NCBI GenBank assembly: GCA_947088865.1
Contig: CAMUHY010000002.1
Span: 186,001 to 250,000, forward strand
Direction of reading: 5' to 3'
From: an uncultured Eubacterium sp.
GTDB lineage: Bacteria > Bacillota > Clostridia > Lachnospirales > Lachnospiraceae
DNA: 64,000 nt
How positions within the stretch are numbered: position 1 is the stretch's first letter; every line of letters starts with the position of its first letter. Below, one piece after another: positions 43,680 to 51,572 of this stretch. The notes below the pieces were generated by a model, which saw only the letters and a program-made list of their open reading frames with translations, did no database searches and had not been told where the DNA came from. A program made the position numbers and the translations under genes.

Positions 43680-45455
43680 ATGGAAATTAAAAAGACCATC
43701 AAACATATTATAAAACGTATTCAAGAAGGTATGTTAAAAGATATGTGGCTCCAGACAAAATGGATTTACAGTTATGCCAGACGTTATTGGCTAGCTATGA
43801 TTTTTTATACATTAATGGGTCTTAGCGGAACGATATTAAGTTTAATATCTAGTTTGATATCAAGAGACCTTGTTGATATGATAACCGGACATCAAACAAG
43901 TGAACTCGTAAAAACATTTTGTATGATGATAAGTTTCACAATTGGCAATCAAATTATATCCCAACTGACAGGTTATATTTCAAATTGGATAAGCATAAAA
44001 GTAGACAATTCCATAAAAGCTGAAATTTATGAAAAAATGCTGACGACGGACTGGGAGGCTATCTCCAATTATCACACTGGCGACTTACTTACTAGATGGA
44101 ACAGTGACGCCTCTGCCATCTCCTCAGGCATTTTAAACTGGATACCCAATTTAATCATATATTCCTTTAAATTTATTATGGCATTGGGTATTGTTATTAT
44201 AAATGACCCTACATTTGCCATATTTTCACTGATTGGTATGCCTGTGACCGCTTTAATGAGCAAAACATTGATGAAAAGAATGGTTCATAACAATAAACGA
44301 AGTGCTGCATTGGGCGCTAAAATGTCTGGATTTAATCAGGAATCCTTTTCTAATATTCAGACCATCAAAGCATTTGATTTAATCAAATTATATAGTCAAC
44401 GTTTAAAACAATTACAGATTGAATATCTTAATATGCGGTTGGAATTTAATCGTATGTCTATGGTGACTTCTTTTATTATGAGCCTTGTTGGAATGGCTGT
44501 CTCTTACAGTTGTTACGGATGGGGTATTTATAGGGTATTTTCTGGAAATATCTCATATGGCACTATGACGCTTTTTATATCGTTGTCCGGACAACTGACA
44601 GGCGCTTTAAATTCATTGATTTCTCTAGTTCCTTCGGCTATTGGCTTAACAACTTCAGCAGGAAGAATTATGGATATTATCAATATGAAACAGGAGGATT
44701 ACTCCGAAAAAGAAAAGGTTGCCAAGCTTAACAATCGTTATAAAGAACGGGGATTCAGCATTGATTTAAAAAACATTTGTTATCACTATGCAAATGGTAC
44801 ACCCGTATTTGACAATGTTTCTATCGAGGCGCATCCACATGAAATTGTAGCTCTTGTAGGTCCTTCTGGTGAAGGCAAAACAACCATGCTGCGATTAATT
44901 TTAGCCCTGCTGCACCCACAAAAGGGAGACGCTTTTATATATGGCAAAGATACCATTTCTTCTGCTATAACAATCTCCCCTTCCACAAGACAGCTATTTT
45001 CCTATGTTCCTCAGGGAAATACCATGTTTTCAGGAACGATTGCCCAAAATCTTAGAAATGTTATGCCAGACGCTAGCGACGAAGATATTATAAAAGCGCT
45101 TCAATTAGCTTGTGCATGGAATTTTGTATCCAAACTTCCAGATGGTATTAACAGTGAAATTAAAGAACGCGGCGGCGGCTTTTCAGAAGGTCAGGCTCAA
45201 CGTCTTAGCATTGCAAGAGCTATCCTAAGACGTTCGCCTTTTCTTCTGTTAGATGAAGCCACCTCCGCGCTTGACGTTGCCACCGAACGAATGGTATTAA
45301 AAAATCTTATGCAGGACACCTACCCTAGAACTTGTATCGTCACTACACACAGACCAACGGTACTGAATATGTGCCAACGCGTATATGAAATTCACGATAA
45401 ACAATGTATATTATTAGATGATGATAAAATAAACCAGTTGATTGACCAGTTTTGA
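43680..45455 (+). CDS. ABC exporter, fused membrane and ATPase domains
   Basis: 591 residues. The N-terminal half has six membrane helices of the type-I exporter (MsbA/LmrA) fold. The ATPase has Walker A GPSGEGKTTML, signature GGGFSEGQAQRLSIARAIL and Walker B FLLLDEATSALD. It starts 3 bp after the PqqD-HprK gene with a GAGGAG site inside the previous coding region, so translation is coupled. There is no N-terminal C39 peptidase, so it would export an already processed or leaderless product. A peptide substrate is inferred from the partner. Confidence 0.9.
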   Translation: MEIKKTIKHIIKRIQEGMLKDMWLQTKWIYSYARRYWLAMIFYTLMGLSGTILSLISSLISRDLVDMITGHQTSELVKTFCMMISFTIGNQIISQLTGYISNWISIKVDNSIKAEIYEKMLTTDWEAISNYHTGDLLTRWNSDASAISSGILNWIPNLIIYSFKFIMALGIVIINDPTFAIFSLIGMPVTALMSKTLMKRMVHNNKRSAALGAKMSGFNQESFSNIQTIKAFDLIKLYSQRLKQLQIEYLNMRLEFNRMSMVTSFIMSLVGMAVSYSCYGWGIYRVFSGNISYGTMTLFISLSGQLTGALNSLISLVPSAIGLTTSAGRIMDIINMKQEDYSEKEKVAKLNNRYKERGFSIDLKNICYHYANGTPVFDNVSIEAHPHEIVALVGPSGEGKTTMLRLILALLHPQKGDAFIYGKDTISSAITISPSTRQLFSYVPQGNTMFSGTIAQNLRNVMPDASDEDIIKALQLACAWNFVSKLPDGINSEIKERGGGFSEGQAQRLSIARAILRRSPFLLLDEATSALDVATERMVLKNLMQDTYPRTCIVTTHRPTVLNMCQRVYEIHDKQCILLDDDKINQLIDQF

Positions 45456-45576
45456 CTATATTATATTTTTTATTGGTATAACATTATTTTCTGCTAAATA
45501 AGTTGATATTTCTAAATAAATTTAATATAATGAAAGTAAGAAAAGTAAGGAATTACAAACAGGAGGTTATTTCATT

Positions 45577-45846
45577 ATGGAATTAGCAAAAGTAACATCA
45601 AAAGGACAGGTTACAATACCTATTGCAATCAGGAAAATGCTTGGAATACGTGAAGGGGATAAACTTCTTTTTGTAGAAGAAGGCGAAAAAGTTGTTTTAA
45701 TAAATGCTTCAACCACTGCTTTATTAAAAGCACAAGAAGCTTTTAAAGGTGTAGCAGAAGAACTTGGCATTAAAGATGAACAAGATGTTGTAAAACTTGT
45801 AAAAGAAATTCGCGCCGAACGAGGAGAACAATATAAATGCGAATAA
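45577..45846 (+). CDS. AbrB/MazE-like antitoxin
   Basis: 89 residues. The N-terminal swapped-hairpin DNA-binding motif (AKVTSKGQVTIPIAIRKMLG, REGDKLLFVEE) is typical of AbrB-type antitoxins; the C-terminal helix should wrap the toxin. AGGAGG precedes the ATG. Its last codons overlap the PIN-domain gene by 10 bp, the standard type II toxin-antitoxin layout. The protein should repress its own promoter. Confidence 0.9.
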   Translation: MELAKVTSKGQVTIPIAIRKMLGIREGDKLLFVEEGEKVVLINASTTALLKAQEAFKGVAEELGIKDEQDVVKLVKEIRAERGEQYKCE

Positions 45847-46238
45847 TGTTAGATACAAATATTCTAATTTCAATGTTATTTTTTCCAAGTAAACAATTTA
45901 AACAAGTGTTGGATTATATTACAAGAAATCATAAGTTGGTTTTATCCTCTTTTGTAATAAATGAATTATTTGCTGTCACTGACCGCAAATTTTCATCAAA
46001 AAAACATATAATTGATTCTTTTTTATCAGATTTAACGTATGAGCTTGTCTATACTCCCTACAATATTCCAGGTAACCTTTTTGAAATCAGAGACATAAAT
46101 GATTATCCTATATTATATACAGCAATTATTGAAAATATTGATATCTTTATTACAGGTGACAAAGATTTTTTAGATGTAAATATTGAATCGCCAAAAATAA
46201 TGACACTAATTGAATTTATGGAAAAATACATTAATTGA
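45837..46238 (+). CDS. PIN-domain ribonuclease toxin
   Basis: 133 residues. The PIN signature starts with IMLDTNILIS (Asp6), continues with LSSFVINELFAV (catalytic Glu) and ends with FITGDKDFLDV (Asp pair). These four acidic residues coordinate metal for RNA cleavage. The start has GAGGAG inside the antitoxin gene. It is a VapC-like partner of the AbrB-type antitoxin; a putative toxin-antitoxin of 40 kb-scale accessory DNA. Whether it is active is unknown. Confidence 0.88.
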   Translation: MRIMLDTNILISMLFFPSKQFKQVLDYITRNHKLVLSSFVINELFAVTDRKFSSKKHIIDSFLSDLTYELVYTPYNIPGNLFEIRDINDYPILYTAIIENIDIFITGDKDFLDVNIESPKIMTLIEFMEKYIN

Positions 46239-46314
46239 TATAAACTAAATTAATAAACATCACACTTTATTAAGAATATAATAAACGAATAAATATTTAT
46301 CATTACTTATATTT

Positions 46315-46351
46315 AAAAAGTGTGGCATTTTTTATTAAAACCACACTTTTT
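46315..46351. terminator. Bidirectional terminator between PIN toxin and degV
   Basis: Perfect 11-bp stem AAAAAGTGTGG / CCACACTTTTT with a 15-nt loop, between convergent genes, with A- and T-rich flanks suitable for both directions. A second CACACTTTATTAAG lies 54 bp upstream. Confidence 0.8.
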
Positions 46352-46380
46352 AATGTATATTATTTTTTTGAATTTCCCTA

Positions 46381-47238
46381 TTATCTCTCTTCCTCTGGTC
46401 GAACATATACCATGCCGTAAGCATTTGGTCCTATATGTGTTCCAATGGTTGCTCCAATCCCTCGAATTTTAGGTGAATCAAATTCCATTCCTTGTTTTTG
46501 TAAAGCCTGAATAAATCCGGCGCAATTGGTTCGGTCATACGCATATAAAAAGTATACAGGATACTTTTTATCATAACCTTTTGCGGCAACCTGTTTTGCC
46601 ATATGTCGGATTGCATGTCGCACCCCAATTTGCTTGCCGCATAAAACCACATTTCCCTCTGGTGTAAATGTGACAATTGGTTTAATATTTGCCAATGTTC
46701 CAATATTTGCTACACTTTTGGAAATTCTGCCGCCCTTGTAGAGATATTCAAGCGTATCAAGACCAGCATAAATACATATACGCCCTTTAATGTTTTCTAT
46801 TTCGTCAACAATATCTTCTACTGCTGCTCCTTTATCACGCATTGCCACAGCAATATCTACCAAAAGTCGGATACCTAACGTAGCAAGTTTGCTGTCAACA
46901 ATATATATATTGTCATATCCAACGATATTTTTTGCAAGATTTGCACTTTGAAATGTTCCGCTAAGTTCACTGGAAATTAAAATTGCAAGTACTGTATCAT
47001 TTACCTTCTTTGCTTCCTCAAACACTTGGGCAAATTCACTAGGTGAAGGCTGTGATGTTTTAGGAAGCTCTTTTGATGCAATCATTTTTTCAAAAAATTC
47101 TTCCTTTGTAATATCAACACCATCTCTATATACTTCTTCTCCAAAATTAACGGTCATGGGAATACAAGTGATTCCTCTTTTTTCAATTTCAGCCATACTA
47201 TAATCTGCCGCTGAATCTGTAATGATTCTAATTGCCAT
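46381..47238 (-). CDS. DegV family fatty-acid-binding protein
   Basis: 285 residues from the ATG at 47238, which has GGAGGGG upstream; the 5-residue upstream extension is rejected. ITDSAADYSMAEIEKRGI, SQPSPSEFAQVFEEA, ILISSELSGTFQSANLA and the C-terminal IGTHIGPNAYGMVYV are family hallmarks. DegV/FakB proteins bind a fatty acid and present it to a kinase (FakA). No fakA is visible. The gene overlaps the upstream MarR-type regulator by 11 bp, so that regulator likely controls it. Confidence 0.94.
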   Translation of the reverse strand: MAIRIITDSAADYSMAEIEKRGITCIPMTVNFGEEVYRDGVDITKEEFFEKMIASKELPKTSQPSPSEFAQVFEEAKKVNDTVLAILISSELSGTFQSANLAKNIVGYDNIYIVDSKLATLGIRLLVDIAVAMRDKGAAVEDIVDEIENIKGRICIYAGLDTLEYLYKGGRISKSVANIGTLANIKPIVTFTPEGNVVLCGKQIGVRHAIRHMAKQVAAKGYDKKYPVYFLYAYDRTNCAGFIQALQKQGMEFDSPKIRGIGATIGTHIGPNAYGMVYVRPEEER

Positions 47239-47674
47239 AATACCCCTCCACACTATTTGTTATTTTTCCTAACACATTTATGACTATCTGAATTTCCGCA
47301 GCATTTAATTCTTTTGTCGCTTCCTTAATCAAGTCAATAATTCTTTTATGCTCTTTTTTATAAACATCAATATGTTCCTCATTTAATACTAAATAATACT
47401 GTCTTTTATCTTTTTTAGAACGAACTCTTTTAATGATTTCTTTTTTTTCAAGATTATTTAATGTTAAATTCATAAGCGATTTAAGAATTTTTGTCCTATT
47501 ACACAAATCCGTTGCTGTCATATTAATATGATTTTGCCTTGCCTCATTTAACAGACGACAAACCACAGCCTCATTAAATGACAGGTCTTTTACAATTCTT
47601 CTATTACTGATAACAAAAGTCATTCTAAGCCATGTGTCTAACAAATTTTCATAAATATTATTTTTCATATTCAT
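47228..47674 (-). CDS. MarR-family transcriptional regulator
   Basis: 148 residues. The winged helix covers about 25-110: FNEAVVCRLLNEARQNHINM, the recognition-helix region NRTKILKSLMNLTLNNLEKK, and the wing IIKRVRSKKDKRQYYLVLN. A C-terminal helix gives the dimer interface. It is translationally coupled to degV and preceded by two dyads, so autoregulation is likely. Partnering with a fatty-acid-binding DegV recalls FabT-type lipid regulators, but that is inference. Confidence 0.92.
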   Translation of the reverse strand: MNMKNNIYENLLDTWLRMTFVISNRRIVKDLSFNEAVVCRLLNEARQNHINMTATDLCNRTKILKSLMNLTLNNLEKKEIIKRVRSKKDKRQYYLVLNEEHIDVYKKEHKRIIDLIKEATKELNAAEIQIVINVLGKITNSVEGYYGN

Positions 47675-47741
47675 TCATTATGCCTTTCTTGCAGTAAAGC
47701 AATAGTAACTACATTTTGTAAAGTGCTTTATATGAGCAAAA

Positions 47742-47758
47742 AGTTCATAAAATGAACT
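47742..47758. promoter_or_regulatory. MarR operator 1
   Basis: Perfect palindrome AGTTCAT-AAA-ATGAACT, 17 bp, about 75 bp before the marR start. It is one of a pair with the dyad at 47764-47780. Confidence 0.72.
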
Positions 47759-47763
47759 ATTTT

Positions 47764-47780
47764 AGTTTACTTTATGAACT
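47764..47780. promoter_or_regulatory. MarR operator 2
   Basis: Near-perfect palindrome AGTTTAC-TTT-ATGAACT, matching operator 1 in 5' and 3' arms with two changes. Centres of the two dyads are 22 bp apart. This copy overlaps the -10 box of the marR promoter, so binding should repress. Confidence 0.7.
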
Positions 47781-47806
47781 ATATTATAGAATGGTTTATT
47801 TGTCAA
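47778..47806 (-). promoter_or_regulatory. Promoter of the marR-degV operon
   Basis: Perfect -35 TTGACA (47806-47801) and -10 TATAGT (47783-47778) with a 17-bp spacer on the minus strand. The -10 overlaps operator 2. Confidence 0.8.
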
Positions 47807-48002
47807 TATCATAAAATTAATTTTCAATAATTTTATAGATGGATATTTCATTTTATACAGAAAAATTAGAATAAAAACATTAAAAAATGTCTGTATATTA
47901 TATAATACACAGACAAAATAACATATTTTTAAGTCAAGCGGATATTCGCAATCCGCTTGGTGCTTGCTCGATAAGATTAAATTTAAAAATAATCAACATT
48001 TT
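47807..48002. other. Intergenic region before the IS605 insertion
   Basis: AT-rich, no gene. An imperfect TCTGTATATTATATAATACACAGA palindrome (split here: TCTGTATAT / ATACACAGA) lies near 47890-47913 and may be a terminator for the broken repeat-protein gene. The MITE-like repeat copy at 47936-47983 follows. Confidence 0.45.
47936..47983. repeat. MITE-like repeat, internally deleted copy
   Basis: The two ends of the 8979-9126 repeat (ATATTCGCAATCCGCTTGG, then CTTGCTCGATAAGATTAAAT) are joined with about 100 bp missing. It contains an AAGCGGA / TCCGCTT palindrome. Confidence 0.5.
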
Positions 48003-48146
48003 CTAATTATCATAATGATTCACGCCGCCAAAAAAACCCTCATTGCTATGACCTACTTTGTTTCCGTTTGCATCATAATTGTTCATACCACCAAAAAAGC
48101 CAGGTCTGCTTTCTCCTATCTTTTTTCCATTTTCATCATAGTCAAC
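48003..48146 (-). pseudogene. 3' end of a 21-residue-repeat protein gene, cut by IS605
   Basis: Reading leftward from the insertion point gives 47 codons and a stop. The sequence is two copies of a 21-residue unit, YDENGKKIGESRPGFFGGMN and YDANGNKVGHSNEGFFGGVN, ending HYDN. No start codon is available because the IS200/IS605 right end joins it at 48146. The rest of the gene is not visible on the other side of the element. Repeats of this YDxNGxxxGxS-GFFGG type occur in uncharacterised Clostridia proteins. Confidence 0.7.
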
Positions 48147-48289
48147 TACCCACCACCTAAAGGTGGTAGGCTTGTAACTGCCCAGTCGTAGTAACGGCTT
48201 ACACCTCCGACCTTTAACCCCGATAGGTATTGCTACCTAAAGTAGCGTTACATCATAAGGGTGGTTGACAGCACCCTTTACAGCAAAGT
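48130..48289 (-). ncRNA. Predicted TnpB guide RNA (omegaRNA) region and IS605 right end
   Basis: The 160 nt between the tnpB stop and the flank contain a terminal hairpin ACCACCT-aa-AGGTGGT (48052-48067 equivalent at 48152-48167) and other short stems. In IS200/IS605 elements the transcript over the right end is the TnpB guide RNA, whose last bases come from flanking DNA. Here the guide would be taken from the broken repeat gene at about 48130-48146. Inferred from known biology; the RNA ends are not visible. Confidence 0.5.
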
Positions 48290-49770
48290 TTACTCGGCTG
48301 TAACTGTACTAGGTACTTGGCTATCTTCAAGATAGTTTATTCCCATACGGTACAAATTCATAGCTCCAATACGGTCATCATTCGATTGATAGCCACAGTT
48401 TTTACAACTAAACAGATGTATCTTTTTATTACGGTTAGCTTTTTCAATATGTCCACATGCAGGACAACACTGGCTTGTATAAGCGGGGTTAACCTTAATT
48501 ACAGTAGACTGATTCTGTTTAGCCTTGTAGATAAGTTTTTGTTCAAGGTCATAGAACGACCATGATACAGATACATATCTATTCTTGGTTTTAACACGTT
48601 CTGTGGCATTTCTAACACCGGACAAATCTTCAAGTACGAATAATGTATGCTTTGGGTTGTTTTTCACGAGTGCCTTTGATACACAGTGATTTATGTCTTG
48701 CATCCAACGGTTTTCTCGTGAGCCAATAGCTTTCATTCTTCGTCTTGCAGATGGAGTATGGCACATTTGGAGTTCTTTACGAAGTTTTGAATAGTTAGCA
48801 CGTTTCTGTTTTATAGCTTTGCCACTAATAAAATCAGACTTATGCTTACTATCGTAGGTGGCAACAACAAAGTTAATACCTCTGTCAATTCCTACAACAT
48901 TACAAATGTCCGAAATATTACTTTCTTCAACATCATAAGTAACAGGGATATGTAAAAAATACTTACCATGTTTATTTACAAGCTTGGCTGTACCAAACTT
49001 ATAGATTATATGGTTAAAATATTTAGACATACCCTTAGCAAAATATGGCAGCTTAACACGACCATTTAAGGTATTTACCGAAAAACAGTTTTGTATAAGA
49101 GAATAGTCCCTGTTCCAAACAAGGTCATACTGTGGCTTTTTAAAAGATGGTTTAATCCACTTGGACTCATTTTCAAGAATGGTCTTATATCTGGCAATAA
49201 CAGTCTTAAATACAGACTGAGCCATTTGTGATTTAAGTCTAAACTTCTCACGAAGCGTAGAATATAAAACCTTATTTAGTGAAAATTGTTTCAGGTCATG
49301 TGTACGAAATACATAGTCTGAAACATAATTACAAGCATCGCTGTAAACAGACATCGTTTTATCCAGTAAAACTTTGTCATCGGCAGTAGCAGATATTTGT
49401 ATTTTGGCTGTAATAGTCATTTGTTGCATAAATGTACTCTTTTCGTTGATATTTCACTAAATATATTATATAATAATTGTTAGTGAGAGTCAATATATGG
49501 AGGCAGCATATGAATAACAGATACAGCCGTCACAATAGACACAAATACAGTCTCAAAGTACATATAGTATTCGTTACCAAATATCGTAAACAACTTCTTA
49601 AAGAAACTATTACCGATGATGTGAAACAACAGATTTTCGATATATGCAATTCTAATGGTTGGGATATTATTGCTATGGAGACTAACAACGACCATATACA
49701 TTTTCTAATCCGTTACGATGCAACAAATAGGGTATATGATATTGTAAAGACTATTAAACAACAAACAATA
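48147..49770. mobile_element. IS200/IS605-family element, left end lost
   Basis: Two opposed genes, tnpB leftward and tnpA rightward, are flanked on the left by a hairpin right end. The tnpA side lacks its C-terminal half and any end hairpin. The insertion disrupted a repeat-protein gene. With the transposase broken the element should be unable to move by itself. Confidence 0.8.
48290..49429 (-). CDS. tnpB: RNA-guided endonuclease TnpB (IS605 OrfB)
   Basis: 379 residues, full length. The RuvC residues are all present: GIDRGINF (Asp182), FVLEDLSG (Glu267) and SNDDRIGAMNLYR (Asp351/352). The zinc finger between RuvC II and III has CCPACG and SCKNCG (C322, C325, C342, C345). TnpB cleaves DNA guided by an RNA from the element's right end, preserving the element at its donor site. 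It looks intact even though the partner transposase is broken. Confidence 0.93.
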   Translation of the reverse strand: MQQMTITAKIQISATADDKVLLDKTMSVYSDACNYVSDYVFRTHDLKQFSLNKVLYSTLREKFRLKSQMAQSVFKTVIARYKTILENESKWIKPSFKKPQYDLVWNRDYSLIQNCFSVNTLNGRVKLPYFAKGMSKYFNHIIYKFGTAKLVNKHGKYFLHIPVTYDVEESNISDICNVVGIDRGINFVVATYDSKHKSDFISGKAIKQKRANYSKLRKELQMCHTPSARRRMKAIGSRENRWMQDINHCVSKALVKNNPKHTLFVLEDLSGVRNATERVKTKNRYVSVSWSFYDLEQKLIYKAKQNQSTVIKVNPAYTSQCCPACGHIEKANRNKKIHLFSCKNCGYQSNDDRIGAMNLYRMGINYLEDSQVPSTVTAE

Positions 49771-49899
49771 TATGTATATTATTTAAAATATTTGTCAATT
49801 AATACTGATTTTTCAGCAATTAATTTTTTCTTATGGTCTTGTGCCTCCAATTTGAATTTATCAACGCTTTTTTCTTATATATCACACTATGCCAAATAA
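49510..49899 (+). pseudogene. tnpA: Truncated IS200/IS605 transposase TnpA
   Basis: The start at 49510 (GGAGG upstream) gives NNRYSRHNRHKYSLKVHIVF and ITDDVKQQIFDICNSNGW, and the HUH motif NDHIHFLIRYD is present. Homology stops near residue 87 (IKQQTIY); beyond that the frame reads unrelated AT-rich sequence. The region that should hold the catalytic tyrosine helix and the WSDGYF-type C-terminus is missing. The protein cannot be active. A deletion or insertion at about 49770 removed the rest, including the element's left end. Confidence 0.85.
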
Positions 49900-50037
49900 T
49901 TTCTTTTATTAAAGATGATTGTATCACAAAAAAAGCTACCACATAAACACAGAATATTTAAAAATATTTTGTGCTTTGGACAACTTTTATTATGTTTAAT
50001 TATTAATTACTATTTACCTTTTTTTGTAAAATATTTT
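49900..50037. other. Degenerate hairpin downstream of the first unknown membrane protein gene
   Basis: Between 49928 and 49997, AAAGCTACCACATAAACACA pairs loosely with TGTGCTTTGGACAACTTT; it is a degraded member of the long-hairpin terminator family and would end the leftward gene at 50038. Confidence 0.5.
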
Positions 50038-50529
50038 TTAATTAAAAAAATATCGCTCATTAATACTATTTTCAAAAATATCACAAAAGGCAGATATAAA
50101 TTTTGCTTTATCTTGTACTTTCTGATTTTGTGCTTGATGAGAATAAGTATTTGCATAATTACAGTAAACATCTACTTCTGTTTTTGAAAACTCTGGCAAT
50201 CCATACATTTCCTTAATTTCCTCTATTACTTCGCTATAATCTTTAACCAACTGCTTATACGCCTTATCAGGATTTTTAAAAACCGCATATCCACGCATGT
50301 TTGCACCAATATCATAAACTTCTCCATGTTCTAAAAATTTCTCAATAGCAACATTTCCCTTTATTTTATCATTTGTGGTATCATAAGCCATTATATAAAT
50401 TTTATCAATAGGATATAATATAACCTTAAATCCTATATAAGCTATACCACTAAATGCAATAATAAAAGCTATTATTACGATAATCCATTTTTTAACCTTT
50501 TTTTGTTTTTTATGGTCTGATACGTCCAT
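50038..50529 (-). CDS. Membrane-anchored hypothetical protein
   Basis: 163 residues from the ATG at 50529, chosen because AAGGGA lies 7 nt upstream. A basic cytosolic start (DVSDHKKQKKVKKW) precedes one membrane helix (IIVIIAFIIAFSGIAYIGFK) and a soluble acidic/basic mixed domain ending in CDIFENSINERYFFN. No known family recognised. It shares size and layout with the next gene upstream, so the two may be distant paralogues or functional partners. Confidence 0.65.
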   Translation of the reverse strand: MDVSDHKKQKKVKKWIIVIIAFIIAFSGIAYIGFKVILYPIDKIYIMAYDTTNDKIKGNVAIEKFLEHGEVYDIGANMRGYAVFKNPDKAYKQLVKDYSEVIEEIKEMYGLPEFSKTEVDVYCNYANTYSHQAQNQKVQDKAKFISAFCDIFENSINERYFFN

Positions 50530-50667
50530 ATCTATTCCCTTCACTTTCTTGATTTTCCCATCCATCTACATCTGTACTTGTATTATTACTTATATCTAAA
50601 ATTATAAAATCTTCTGCTCATAAATGCAATCCAATTTATTATTTTAAAAAATGACCATACAAAAAAA

Positions 50668-50706
50668 CTGCCACATAAAGCATAAATATCTTATGCTTTG
50701 TGGCAG
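50668..50706 (-). terminator. Hairpin terminator of the 50.7 kb gene
   Basis: CTGCCACATAAAGCATAA pairs with TTATGCTTTGTGGCAG around a 5-nt loop; on the minus strand TTTTTTTG follows. It is one of the long-hairpin family. Confidence 0.85.
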
Positions 50707-50723
50707 CCTTTATTTTTTTATTA

Positions 50724-51329
50724 CTACTTATTTTTTAACCCTTTATCAATAAAATCTTGAGATGAAAAAAAAACTGTATATTTATGTTCTGTCTCATACC
50801 ATACTCGATAAATTTCATATTCATCACCATTATTATAGACAAGTGCCTGAATAGTATCATCTTTAAAAAGGGAATCTTCTTTAAGTCGTCGTTCTAACAT
50901 TGCAGGCGTTTGAAATGTAACTAAAATCATTTCTTTTTCATCACATTCAACTAACTTTATATCAAAACTTGCTGTTGGCATACCCTCAAAGCTTTCTAAT
51001 TTTAATCCCTTATTTCTTTCAAACTTTTCTTCATACCAACTGCTGATAATATTATACAACTGTTCTTTCTGTGTTTGGGTAAATGTAAGATTATCACCTT
51101 CTCCTGCAAATGCTGACTGGTCAACCTCTCCTTCTATGATTGAATATTTAGACTTAATCATCCAATCTTTATCTCTTATCAATTTTATTCGCTCTTTTGC
51201 CCATTCACTATTAAGATCGATATTTTCAGGTATCTGCCCTGCATTAGTAATTGCTTTACTAGTTCCTCCAATTAACAATACAGTTACTGCTATACCAACT
51301 ATTGTTACAATTTTAATTTTCTTTTTCAT
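50724..51329 (-). CDS. Secreted or membrane-anchored hypothetical protein
   Basis: 201 residues from the ATG at 51329, which has GGTG at suitable spacing. The N-terminus is a membrane/signal segment (KKKIKIVTIVGIAVTVLLIG) with no lipobox; TSKAITNAG could be a cleavage region. The soluble part is charged (YEEKFERNKGLKLESFEGMP) and ends FFSSQDFIDKGLKNK. I recognise no family. It lies on the same strand as its neighbours, with a terminator directly downstream. Confidence 0.65.
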   Translation of the reverse strand: MKKKIKIVTIVGIAVTVLLIGGTSKAITNAGQIPENIDLNSEWAKERIKLIRDKDWMIKSKYSIIEGEVDQSAFAGEGDNLTFTQTQKEQLYNIISSWYEEKFERNKGLKLESFEGMPTASFDIKLVECDEKEMILVTFQTPAMLERRLKEDSLFKDDTIQALVYNNGDEYEIYRVWYETEHKYTVFFSSQDFIDKGLKNK

Positions 51330-51572
51330 AACATTCACCACTTTCAATAAAAAATTATTTTATTATTTTCACTTATATGTAATCCAACAGCTTAAATTTC
51401 CCCTTACTACCTTTAGTATATTGTTCCAACAATTTTACGTCAATATTTTAGTTATAGTTTTAATAAAAAAACACAACCAAATAAACAACTATATATTTGT
51501 TTAAAATTTTAAAAATATTATATATAATAACATATTAATTTTATTAACTTTTCAATTTAGAATAAAAACAAA
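51330..51572. other. AT-rich intergenic region
   Basis: 243 bp between the secreted-protein gene and the HNH gene on the same strand. No gene or strong hairpin was found; a promoter for the secreted-protein gene is expected but not identified. Confidence 0.5.

Noticed and set aside
47885-47990. CRISPR array near the IS element
   Set aside because: The repeats here are two different palindromes and a MITE-like end, with no regularly spaced identical repeats; no cas genes are in the window.
49770-49899. Leftward frame ending in KKKLIAEKSVLIDKYFK as a gene remnant beyond tnpA
   Set aside because: It is only about 24 residues, low-complexity, with stops on either side and no match to the broken repeat protein.
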